Assembly (NCBI GenBank): GCA_902729315.2
Contig: LR746266.1
Span: 3,048,759-3,112,758 of the forward strand
Source: Spirodela intermedia
Taxonomy: Eukaryota; Streptophyta; Magnoliopsida; Alismatales; Araceae
Length of the DNA: 64,000 nucleotides
Reading direction: 5' to 3'
Below, piece after piece: positions 36,290 through 47,500 of the stretch (the first letter of the stretch is position 1; every line of letters begins with the position of its first letter). Below the pieces are notes generated by a model. It did not search any database. It had not been told where the DNA came from and saw nothing but the letters and a program-made list of their open reading frames with translations. Position numbers and translations under genes: made by a program.

Positions 36290-38893
36290 TTACCAGACAT
36301 GCTCCCCGAAGAGATGATACGAGAGGGAGGAGGTCTTCTCCTTGAAGAGCTTCTCCATCTCCTCGGACATGGCCTCCTTGTGCTTCAACGCACAGCTGTA
36401 AATCTCCTCATCTTCGGCCGCCCTCACAGAGAGCTGCACAAAGTCGTGCACCAGGGAACCGTAGCGCCGTGAGAGGAGGTCCCTCCAATCGTGCACGTCA
36501 GCCGCTGTGATCGGATCGGACGACAACGAGATGTTCCCCGCACACCGGGTCCACCGCTTCAAGATGTACCTGTCAGGGATTGACCTCAGCCTCTTGGTGA
36601 TGCAGGTGAGGACGTGGCCGCAGAGAATTCCCGCACGGTCAAACTTGGAACAGCTGCAGCTCAGGGTCTCCTCCTCGAGGTTGACCCTCACTGCATGCTG
36701 GTGGCCACGCCCATCTTCAACTGTCAAGATCTGAGTTGACCCATCAAACTTTCTCTCTCTAACCAGGCACTCCAACCCAGCAACATACTCCGCCATGAAC
36801 ATATCGAACGCCGCCGCCGTGTAGACTCGCGCCGCCTGCTGTATGATGCTCACAGGGGGAGCATAAGGTGAGCTCTTGGTCATCTTGGAGTTGGCTTCAA
36901 CCTCCTTGCTGCGTCGATCATCCAAGAACCTGTCGAACCCCTGAAGAAAACTCTCCATGTCCCTTGCAGAGGAGAGGTACTTTCTCAGCTCCTTGTTCAT
37001 CCTCTCCCTGTGCTGGGCACTGTGTATGTCGGCACAGAAGGCCGTCCTCCCATACGCAGGTGCCCACTTCTCTCTCTCTCTAAATCTATGCCGCAGCCAG
37101 GAGTTCTCCACCAGATTGTACTTCTCCAACATGGCGTTCCACCCCTGAATGAACTCGGCTTCCACCTCGTGATCGTAGATGCATCTGCCAAAATCGTCGT
37201 CGAAGTCCTTGGAGCCGGTGAACACCTTCGCCAGATTCTTCATTGCATTCTGATACAGATGCCACACGCAGAGCCGATGGGGGACGCTGCTGAATTCTGA
37301 TGTGGCGGCGCTCAAGATGGCAGTGCTCTCGTCGGTCAAGAGGGTGGCCGGCCGCCTCCCACCTACCGCCTCCAAGAAGGTCCTGAAAACCCATCTGAAG
37401 GAATAAGCGGTCTCATCGTAGATCAAAGCGGCCCCAAAGACTGTCATCTGCTTGTGGTGATTGACACCCACGAAGAGCACCAGCGGCCGCCCATAGTCAT
37501 TCATCCGGTAAGTTGTGTCGACACAGAGGACATCTCCAAAGCGGGCATAATCCGTCTTCATTCTCCCGTCCATCCAGAAAACGTTTGTGATCTTTTCATT
37601 AACATCAAGCTGAAAAGAATAGAAAAAGGATGAGTTCTTGGCCTGCTTGCTCCTGAAGTATTCAAACAGGCCATCCACATCAGATTTCTGCATCGGGTTC
37701 GTCCTCTTCACTGGCAGATAATTCCTGGCATTGGCAGGAAGGTTTTCCAAGCCTTCCATACCACTAATCTGTGAGTCCACATCCGGCGATACTTCCTCTA
37801 GCTTGTCATTATCATCAGCTGCCGCAGCAACGGCGGCTTTTCTTTTCCTCTTCGTCTTCCCGGAAACTGAGCCTTGGGCACCTGGAACTCTTTGCATTAT
37901 CACCACATGACCGGCATGCTGGTTATTAGGGCTCTTCCCTGCAAGGTGGTGGCTCTGAACTTGTTGAGGATTAATCGGGACAAATACAGCAACTGGGTGG
38001 TTATAGGGAACCTGGTTTGGTCGCGGGCGGATGCCTGAAACCTGGGCAGAAGCAGCAGGGGGGTGGGCATTAGGAACCTGTGTGGCTGGAGGAAGGGGAT
38101 GATGAATATTGGGCACCTGGATCGGAACCGGCCGGATATTAGGAACCTGGTTCGGGAGGGGACGGAGGTTAGCAATCTGGATAGGAACTGGATGAATGCT
38201 AGGAACCTGGTTCGCAAGGGGATGGTGATTGTAAAGAACCAGATTAGCCACCGCGTAATTAAAAGGGACCTGGCTCGCCAGGGGATGGTTGTGGGTTGCA
38301 TTGAGCTCTATGATGCGGTACTTTCCATCACCAGCGAGCTTGATCTTCATGTACGCCAAGCAGCCGCACCTCGTCTCCTCGCGGTGGTACTTTGCTTGCG
38401 AGTGCCGCTTCTTCTGCCCGTCGCCCCGCCGGCCCTGCTTGCTGCACACGAACCGCCTGGCCAGTGTCACGCCCGTTCTTCGGCTTAGAGTCCTGTTGTC
38501 CCACCGGATGGTGAACCCCATCTTCTTCGCATACTCGTTGTAGCAATCATAGGCAGCATTCTCTGTTTCGAAGGCCATTCCGATGGCCGGATCCATCTGG
38601 GCATCGCTGTTCCTCCCTCGATTATCCGATTCGTTGATAGGAGCTGTCGGCCTGATGAAGGCTTTCTGATCCGCAGGTGGGAGATTTGCAGACCCTTCAT
38701 TCATTGCGGCCAGCTGAGCTTGTGTGTGATTATCTCTGACGAATACATTTGAGGTGGGCAATGAACCAGGATTGGCTTTCTCAGCCAATAGACTGCCTGG
38801 GGCTTCAGAGACAGTCTCTCCAATGGCATCTAGTTGAGCTGGTGCATCATTTCCTTCATGGGGTTCGTCATGCAGTTGCTCCTCGCCCTCCAT
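36290..38893 (-). CDS. FRS: FAR1-RELATED SEQUENCE transcription factor, 867 aa
   Basis: One uninterrupted frame. Domains by residue: acidic and Pro-rich N-terminus 1-105; FAR1 DNA-binding zinc-finger domain about 107-204 (AFETENAAYDCYNEYAKKMGF, then VCSKQGRR, then CGCLAYMKI and NATHNHPL); a Pro/Asn/His-rich repeat insert 203-318; a basic KTKRKRK cluster at 346-352, a likely nuclear localisation signal; MULE-type transposase core about 452-550 with CVDTTYR (Asp459), LLTDES (Asp521) and HRLCVWHLYQN; SWIM zinc finger with CxC at 746-748 and CxH at 758-760. The family derives from Mutator-like transposases and acts as nuclear DNA-binding regulators, some in phyA light signalling. GC-rich coding sequence contrasts with AT-rich flanks. 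The C-terminal stop overlaps a donor-like GTAACC, so an alternative C-terminus is possible. Confidence 0.93.
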   Translation of the reverse strand: MEGEEQLHDEPHEGNDAPAQLDAIGETVSEAPGSLLAEKANPGSLPTSNVFVRDNHTQAQLAAMNEGSANLPPADQKAFIRPTAPINESDNRGRNSDAQMDPAIGMAFETENAAYDCYNEYAKKMGFTIRWDNRTLSRRTGVTLARRFVCSKQGRRGDGQKKRHSQAKYHREETRCGCLAYMKIKLAGDGKYRIIELNATHNHPLASQVPFNYAVANLVLYNHHPLANQVPSIHPVPIQIANLRPLPNQVPNIRPVPIQVPNIHHPLPPATQVPNAHPPAASAQVSGIRPRPNQVPYNHPVAVFVPINPQQVQSHHLAGKSPNNQHAGHVVIMQRVPGAQGSVSGKTKRKRKAAVAAAADDNDKLEEVSPDVDSQISGMEGLENLPANARNYLPVKRTNPMQKSDVDGLFEYFRSKQAKNSSFFYSFQLDVNEKITNVFWMDGRMKTDYARFGDVLCVDTTYRMNDYGRPLVLFVGVNHHKQMTVFGAALIYDETAYSFRWVFRTFLEAVGGRRPATLLTDESTAILSAATSEFSSVPHRLCVWHLYQNAMKNLAKVFTGSKDFDDDFGRCIYDHEVEAEFIQGWNAMLEKYNLVENSWLRHRFREREKWAPAYGRTAFCADIHSAQHRERMNKELRKYLSSARDMESFLQGFDRFLDDRRSKEVEANSKMTKSSPYAPPVSIIQQAARVYTAAAFDMFMAEYVAGLECLVRERKFDGSTQILTVEDGRGHQHAVRVNLEEETLSCSCSKFDRAGILCGHVLTCITKRLRSIPDRYILKRWTRCAGNISLSSDPITAADVHDWRDLLSRRYGSLVHDFVQLSVRAAEDEEIYSCALKHKEAMSEEMEKLFKEKTSSLSYHLFGEHVW

Positions 38894-39360
38894 GGCATTC
38901 CAGGGGATCTATAGATTTAAAAATGCAATGGAATTAAGGCAAGTAAGGGCTGAACATTAATGGGCAACTCGTCTAAAAGAAATGGAAGACTGAGAGATGA
39001 GAAAAAAAAATCCTATACACAAACCGATTTCCTCATTCTCAGATCGTTTCACAGTCAGAATATGCAGAATTTTTCTGAAAAATTATAATCTATAACCATG
39101 TGAAAATACAGTTGGAGATCAAAGCATGGGAAACAAGAGAATCATAGGGAAATACTTTAAAATAATGCATTCCCTCTGTATAAAACCCAAGTTTCATACG
39201 CATGAAAGAAAAGGGATCAACAAAATAATATATATATATATATATACATATATTAAATTTAGATTATAGTTCAAAAAGATGAAAAAACTGGACAAGGAAG
39301 CAACTTCTTGGAGAATTAAGAAAAAATGCAGCTCAATAATTTTGATTATTTCGAGATTTT

Positions 39361-39422
39361 AGATAACTTAAAAGATTAAACAGGATGGCATAGATAACTT
39401 AAAAGATCAAACAGGATGGCAT
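39361..39422. repeat. 31 bp tandem duplication
   Basis: AGATAACTTAAAAGAT(T/C)AAACAGGATGGCAT occurs twice, at 39361 and 39392, with one difference. It lies in the presumed leader intron of the FAR1-related gene. Confidence 0.9.
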
Positions 39423-40329
39423 GAAAGCCATTGTTTTTACTGAGACGTGAAACAGGATTAAACATTACTGAGATCGGATCAAACAAATTTTTCTGAAACG
39501 CGAAAAGGTTATCATACGAGTTATTAATATTGGTAAATAATTTTGTGGAATATGTAACCAAAAACTGCACCACAAGCTGGAGTTTTAAGATAGATGGATC
39601 CTGTATATAAAAAAAAAAACGGAATAAACGATAAAATCTGGGAACAAGACGTCATCTATAATTTTCACGGTATCTTCCTCGTTTCTCAACTTACATGAAT
39701 CTGCCAATCCAGTCTGAAGCAACTATAGAAATATTGACTGCGTGCCACAGTATATATATAGAGGGGGTGGGGGGGACCGGGGGGGGCTTTGAGAGGGAGA
39801 GAGAGTCAGGAATTTGTCCCATTTGGTGAACTACGACCCATATTCTACACGACTCGAGAATAATCAGCTACCATTTAGGGAATGGATAATCCGAAAAAAA
39901 AAATTCAGAGCATTGCAAGGCCGCATCTGTTTTCAGGCAGTAATTGAGCAAAGAGTAACTCAATTTTGTGCACAATTTCCATGCGCTATCTCACTACAAA
40001 CCCACGCTTGAAAGAAAAGTACAAATGCCACCAAATTTGCATGGGTCTCAAATTTGTCCCATATGAACTACAAACCCACTCACTTGAAAGAAAATTACAG
40101 ACATGCTACGAAGAAAAACCACATGGGTCTCACCCACGCTTTCCCAGATCTCCTCCTTTTCCCCTCACCAGCACCCCCTCCCTCTTCCCCGAAACAAGTT
40201 TTCCCATAAGATCACCGAAGGCTAACCATGTTCACTCCAAGGAACCAATCAAAAGGGAAAAATTAAAACAAACGAATCAACCCCTGGGGCAAGAACAGAT
40301 TAGCGCAGGGCTCATCGGCGAGCACATAC

Positions 40330-40575
40330 CACTTGCAAAGCGAAAAGCCCTAGTTCTCCTCAAATGGGGAGCGATGGCGAGAAACTCCCCCACGGGGCCG
40401 CCACCGCCTCTTTCCTCCGACGACGGCGGGCGCCGCTCCGGCCGCCGGTGGCCTGCCGCTCCTTATCCGCCGGATCCCGCCCGCTGCGTCGTCTCCGCAG
40501 ATGCGCATGAAGAAGCGGAAGCAGCTTTCGCATTGCCCCCCAGGAGAAACCCGGAACCCTGAGGACACAGTACAC
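40330..40575 (-). promoter_or_regulatory. Candidate leader exon and promoter of the FAR1-related gene
   Basis: A GC-rich island of about 240 bases in AT-rich DNA. On the minus strand it ends at a donor CAAGTG then GTATGTGC (40329). An acceptor CTATAG lies near 38911, followed by the start codon after about 20 bases. This would form an untranslated first exon with a 1.4 kb leader intron. The open frames inside it have no domain content. Confidence 0.4.
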
Positions 40576-41025
40576 AATACACAGGGGGGACCAAATAACA
40601 AATGGACCCCTATCTTATCATTTATTTTACGATAAAACCTTATTTTATAAAACAATTAATATATACCCAAGCCCGGCAATCGCGAGCTAGTGGGCTCCGG
40701 CCCGAGTTATATGCAAGTCGGGCCCACGGTTGGTAAAGCATGTGTCAGCTCGAAGCTTGGGCTTGGGCCCATTTTCTCGGTTTCCTTTATTTTAGAAAAA
40801 AAAGGTTTTAGATCATTTTTACTGCCTTCCTAATAAGTTTTTACCAGTTAATATTATTTTGAAATTGATTTATTTTCAAGTAATCCTAACAAAGAATATA
40901 AAATTATGTGTTCACCAAGAATACCAAATAGTTGACACTTTATGTAATAAATACAGTTTTACAAAAAGTAGCTCAATTTCCATTTTTAATCTTTGCAAGA
41001 TGTCAGTGGAAAAAATCACCCTCAC

Positions 41026-41075
41026 CTCTCTCTCTCTCTCTCTCTCTCTACTTACACCAATAAGTGCCCATTTCT

Positions 41076-41107
<32 letters not shown>

Positions 41108-41217
41108 ACACCGTCTCTTAGCCAGGTTAAGAAATCATTCCCAACTCAGGAAAAGGCTGTTCATTCATTCAACACTACCCCATAGTTATATAGATACTAT
41201 TTATCATTTATATACAT

Positions 41218-41272
<55 letters not shown>

Positions 41273-41340
41273 CATTCACCCCTGCCCCATACTTATATAG
41301 ATACTATTTATCATTTATATATCAAGAGAGAGAGAGAGAG
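41026..41340. repeat. Cluster of CT/GA microsatellites with duplicated spacer
   Basis: (CT)n at 41026-41048 and (GA)n at 41077-41103, 41220-41270 and 41324-41340. The spacer TATATAGATACTATTTATCATTTATATA occurs twice, each time before a GA run. The block lies just downstream of the PRS stop codon on the minus strand. Confidence 0.9.
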
Positions 41341-41588
41341 CAGCCGAAATAGCCAGATTAATGGAACCATACCAAAACGAAAACCCATATAGTTATTGCA
41401 ATCATATTAATCCTATCAATGTTACACATCTAATCGCCTCTGGAGGTTGACCACCATGAGAGAGGATTCGATCACAAGACCATGGGGGGGGAAGACCTGC
41501 TACCTGAAAACATGGAGAACAGAGCTCACTTGGGTTCCTTGTGGATGGTATGAACAGAAGACAATCCCGAAAACCTTGCTTGAAGAGA

Positions 41589-44500
41589 TCAGTCGATGCC
41601 CAAGCTGGAGTAGGGTTCATAGCCACCCTGTCAATCAGGAGTTAAAATTAAATATTATATAATAATCAGAAGCTGTATACTGTTTCTTGCCCAGGTGGAG
41701 AGAGTATCAGCCATAAACAGTCACATTAAGAGAGAAGAATAATGGGGGCCAGCTTGCTTGGAGGCAGGGGGCCGCTGTTGTGATGACAGGATTTGGGCCT
41801 TGAGAGAGAAAGTACTAAAAGTGATAATAACAACGACGACGATGATGATAATCAGCAAGAATTTACCAGAAATAGTCATTAAGAGAAGAAAAAACGAATT
41901 TGGGAACTGGATTTGGGCCTTTGGGAACTAAAAATGAATAGTAATGGCAAGACAATCAGAAGCTGCATCCAATTTCTTCACCTAATGGGTAACTTTTACC
42001 AGAAATAGTCATAAAAAAAAAAAATCTGGCTTTCAGGCAATTTCTGGGGTCGGCCGTCGCCATTTCTATTTCTAGAGTTCATCAATCTCTAGGTGTTTGG
42101 TAGATGAAAATATAAAATAAATGGAGCAAGAAAGCCTAAATAAGAAATTTCCAGGATAAGATAAGTGGTAGCTAAGGATGATGCTCTACTCACAGAGCAG
42201 TCGTCATGGACACGCCAGATAGCCTCGCCCAGAAGGTTTGCCACAGAGAGAACCGTCAGCTGGGGGAAATAGTTGTGCTCTGAGACGGGGATGGTGTTTG
42301 TGATGATGACCTCCTGGAATATACCGCTGGAGAGCCTCTCAATCGCCGGAGGGCTGCCAGAAAAAGGAAAAAAAAAAAGGATCATTTCTATCAATGGAGT
42401 CTATATAAGCTGGGTAAAGAACTCAGAAAAAAAATAGATGTAACAGGTATGATGAACCTGAGACAATTAAGCCATGCCCAGTTCAGGAAATCTCATAAAA
42501 AATATTTGATTCAATGGATACCAAGAAGGGTTTTGTCAGACCATCAGTGTGATCACCTTTCTTAGGCACTTGAATGATAAAAATAGAAAGGCGTGGTTGA
42601 ATCCAAGAATTTACGCAAGAAACTGGTTGATGCCGCCATGTGAATCCAACAATAGGAAAGAGCTACTGAACTTCTCAGATAGGATATGCTATTATATAAG
42701 ATATTACTAAAATAATTTATAATCGAGGCAAAATCATGGGAAAAAAAATTAATTAATGGGTATGATAGGTTTCAGCCAAGTCCTGATCAATAAATCCACA
42801 AGAATCTAAAATATTCATAAAGATAAAAATTTCGGTTACAATTATGTTTCAAATGCTCACTGAGCCAAAGTGATTCTTTGAAATATCATCAGGCTACGAG
42901 CATGAAGATTAGTCAGATGGCAGCCTAAGTCAATCCTCAGGAGATAAAAGAAATGGCATCAAGTCAACGGGGAGGGAGAGAGAGGTCACCTGAACACTGC
43001 ATGCGTGCAGCACGCATAGACCTCCCTGGCTCCTTCTTCATGCAACAGAGCTGCTCCTTTCGCGATTGTCCCTATATTCACAATAACAAAGCAACCCGAA
43101 TCTTAATTCTGCATAGCAGAGACAAAAAAGAAGCATTGACAATCAAGTTTTTAGCCTTAAATGGAAATTTTTCATGCTTATGCCTGATTATTACTATCAT
43201 GTTTAAATAAATCTCATATTTGTAAAAAATAGTAAAGCCAAATTACAAATTTATAAATATGTGAACTTTGCGAAGCTGGTTGGAGTTCACTTTCATCATG
43301 TTTAAAGAAATATTTATTTCGAGATATTTAATCGGTGATATTAGCCCAAAACTTACCAGCTGTATCGATCATGTCATCCACCATAACAGCGACTTTCCCT
43401 TTCACATCTCCTATGAGATTCATGACCTGCGAAAGTACAAGCTTTTCACAATAAGATTACAATGAATGTCTCAATAGACATGATTCTCTGAAAGAAAAAT
43501 ATAAAGAAGTGATAAATACTGTGCGCTATCAATGATTGTGCATCTCATAAAATAACTAATCTAAAAGTCAAATCCGGATACCCTTTAAATGAAACTAATT
43601 TCCTTTTTCCTTGGATTGTATCACTATCAACAGTAATGAAAGGTCATCAAGAGGCCACTGTTCGTCAAAATTAATGAAATGAAAGGTTTTTACTGCCATG
43701 ACAACATAAGATTTAGACAGCATGCCTTCTAATATCATGATCTTGCTTTTGCCGGACATATAAACGCAAGGAGCTTGATCTTCAACATCCTTTACCCCTC
43801 AGACATAGGCACTCTCTCTTGATCACTTCTGCACCACTCACCCACATGTCTTGAGATGAAGTCACTCTCTCAGTGAAATATAACTATCTAAGGAAGGTGC
43901 ATGAAAGAGCTTTTGCGGTCATCAAACTAGTATTGAGAAACCCTCATCATCTCAGCAGAAGACAACAGAGGCCACAGTCCCTTATGCTGCACACATTCTA
44001 ATAGAATCTTGGAGGGGGGACCAAATTGAGTACCTTTGATCCCATAGAAGATACTTTGGCATAATAACAACTATTAGAAGGCTGAAATTCAGACCAAATG
44101 TATTCTAATAACTCAAAATCATCTCAAGAAATGGTTGAACATTGTGGATGACCAGAGAGGGCTGGAGGTTACACCATCTCATTAAACAACAAGAGAAGTA
44201 AATAGATAAGTAAACTATCTTGAATTTATTTTTTTTATTGAGACTGTGGATTAGATGTGTTGGAAGTTCTAGGTCGTAGGGAAAGAGTGTAATTAGTCGA
44301 GGGTGTTTTTGCAAAAGTTGTGCTTGTTGGCTCTGCTGTCTCACGTTTGTTGTCTGGGGGAGCACCATCACCACCACTACTGGAGTCCGGCGGTATCCGG
44401 CGGTATCCGGCATCTTCCATCTGCCGCTGTCGCCTCTGTTTGACATAAGTTCTGCCTGGCGTTTGTTGTCTGAGGGAGTGTCAATGTCATCATCACTGGC

Positions 44501-47500
44501 ATCTGACGATAAATAGGTTACATGTTAGGGCTTCAAAGCCCTCTTTGTCCGGCGAAGCCTTCCATCTCTGCCTAGTACCTTTCTGTTAGGCATTCTGCCT
44601 CTGCCGAGTATCCTTCTGGTGAGGCATTCCACCTCTGCTGAGTATCTTTCTGGCAAGGCCTTCCGCCTCTGCTGAGTATCTTTCTGGCAAGGCCTTCTGC
44701 CTCTGCCGAATTTCTTTCTGGTGTCATCATGAAGCACTTCTTACGCCATTTGAGGCGTGTTATCTTTCCACCATGTATAGACCTGATATCCTGCCATTTC
44801 GACCATGTTTTCTTTCCGCCATTCAGAGAAATTCTACATCCGTCAGTCCTTTTGTCTGGAGAAGATGAGTTTTTCTTCTAGTTGGAGTCATAAGTTACCA
44901 CTACTGTCGATATCATCTCTGCCGGCACTCCAGCGTTGCCTCCTCTTCTAGTGAGGTCCTCTACAAGCAAGGCAGTTCTACGACGAGAGAGCACTGATCT
45001 TGCTCTGTCTCGTGTCCTCGAGAGTGATCTCCATTTGTCATTTGACAATATATCTGAGTTCATCAGCAGCAGGTTCCTCAACGACATCTTCAAGTTCATT
45101 CGCGTCATTTCTGTCTGCATCAAGCCTTCTGTCTAGAGGTTGAAACATCTAGGTTCATTACCATTATTTCCGTCTTCATCAGCATTCTTAAAAGAGGTAA
45201 AATCAGCCTCTCTTATCCATGCTTATCTCAATCTAGTGTCCTACTCTGTCCTCCTTAGTCCATCTCCCTCTATTCTGCATCAGTTCCTCATTGCTATAGT
45301 CCAAAGTTGTCTGGTGCTGTCTGCTCACCTCTACCTTCGTCGAAATGGCCTTCACCTTCTAATTCCTCCACGAGTTCATTACTTGATTGGTGGGAGGGGT
45401 GCTGGCCCTCGCCTCTTCTGAGAGCTGAGGCCCAACATCACATCAATCGTCATACCTGAGAGTCTTTGCATCAGCTTGGCACTATGCAAATCTCCTAGCA
45501 GAGGGATACTCTCTGCGTGCTTGGTGCCACCCTGTCAACTACCTCATGACTCCGAGGCAAGCTTTGCAGCCCTAGGACATAGTGAGCATCATGATCAAGT
45601 TACAAGTGTGTGGTGCTATCATATCCATGGTGACCTGTCCTTGGGGCATGACAAGCATCAGAGGAGCCAAAGGAGTCAACAAATCCACAACCTCAGTGGT
45701 GGTAGTCATCTGTGAATACCATAAAAGGGAGAGTTGCTGCCACAACAGATCTTCGTCATCACTAACAAGTGAATGCTCAGAGGGCAAGATTTTTGTCATC
45801 ACCAACTTAGTCAAGATGAACTTTTCAAAGTTATCTTGAGGGAGAGTGTTGGAAGTTCTAGGTTGTAGGGAAATGGTGTAATTAGTTGAAGGTGTTTTTG
45901 CAAAAGTTGTATATTACTACTCCCTATATAACAGGGGTTAGAGTTGAATGAATCTTGAGGCGGTTTACGCCGTTCTCCGCTCTGTCCTCTGTGACGAGGT
46001 TTTTTTCTCCATTTTAACAAGATGCAACAACGATGGAATGTCAATGTGTCTAGTCCGAGAAAATGTGGCGATGGAAATATTTAACGATACCAGAACACGT
46101 AAGGAAATATTTGGGAAAGGATGTTATGAAAAGTAAGCAATAACAAAAGCCAAGTCTCAATTACCCACAATCGAAAAACCCAAAAAACAGAGCCAAGAAA
46201 CACATGATGAATGCAGGAAAATCAATAGATAGCTATAAATAATAGCGACATTGAGAGTTGTGGTTTATAAATACATCAAAACTAAGAGAGCATCAGGACA
46301 TTACTTCTAGTGTAAAAAACTTGATCATGCAACGAACAGGAAAACACAGAAAATTAAATGAAGAGAAAAATGTGCCGGCCAAGTTCTAGAACTGGAACCG
46401 TTTTAAAAGCCTTGGCTAGCATCGTGATTCATAGTAAATCAAAATTTATCACCTACTGGCATCAAGGAAGACCTTGCATATGGACACATTTATAAAATGT
46501 GAAAGTTGGGAAGATAGAATTGAGTTCCCAGGGTTGTACACTAGGCAGTGAGGAACCACCCAGGGGGAAGTCTAGGTCTATATCCCAAACTGTTTCCATC
46601 AGTTTGTGTGAAAGTCTGGAGTAGCCGTTTTCCAAAATATATGTCGTTTTCCAGAAAAATAAAGTCCTTGAACTTCCTAAATTGAAGATCCCCGGTTCTC
46701 TACTTCCCAAAGCTGGAAATAAAATTATCTCCAGTTTTTAGTATTTTATCTGATAACTATCATGCTAGTATTTATTCTCTTCCTTTTTCATGTTTCTCAC
46801 AAAATATTACATGTCAAATAGTAATAGCTATGATCTAGTTCCACACTGGACACAAACGTAAAGCATTAGTACTGGCCTACGACAAACTATCAGTTGTGAG
46901 TGATTGGGACTAGACTAGTAGCTTCAAAACTCTTATGATACAACTTGTATTGGTAAACAACCCTTCACCTCCTGAAGAGCTACATAGATCAACAACCAGA
47001 AATTGAGGACAGAAAATTGAGAAACATAGGAGCTTCAAGTAAATGACAGTGAACATATTATCAGTTTTTTAATTTATGAAAAGATCCACCAATTAGAATA
47101 AACCCTGACTGAACCCTTCCAGGAGCTTATGCATGCGTCATCCCAAATAACGATGAAATTAGTGAGTAATGCATTCACTTTGAACATTTTTAAGATGTGG
47201 CATGAAGAAAGCAGACTGTAAGCCAGAGAAATCTTCAGGCCAAAGAATAAGTACATACGATGGTTTTCTGCCTCCAACGAAATTTACCTATACGAGAAAA
47301 GTAGTCTTAGGGCCCATCAGATTCGCAATAAGCTAGAATAAAAGCAAGGCTGTACCAGAGGAGAATATGGGTTGCAGGAGGCCGGATTTTGTTATCCAGT
47401 CATAAAAAAATAGTTAATATGAAACCAAGTTAAGTATTTGACAATGAAATATTTGTTAGCGTGTGGAAATGATCCCAAACTTGAAGTCGTTCGGATGAGG

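Noticed and set aside
36868-38700. Many plus- and minus-strand frames within the FAR1-related gene
   Set aside because: They are shadows of the GC-rich 867-codon coding frame.
40350-40655. 101-codon minus-strand frame in the GC-rich island
   Set aside because: No domain content; better explained as untranslated leader of the FAR1-related gene.
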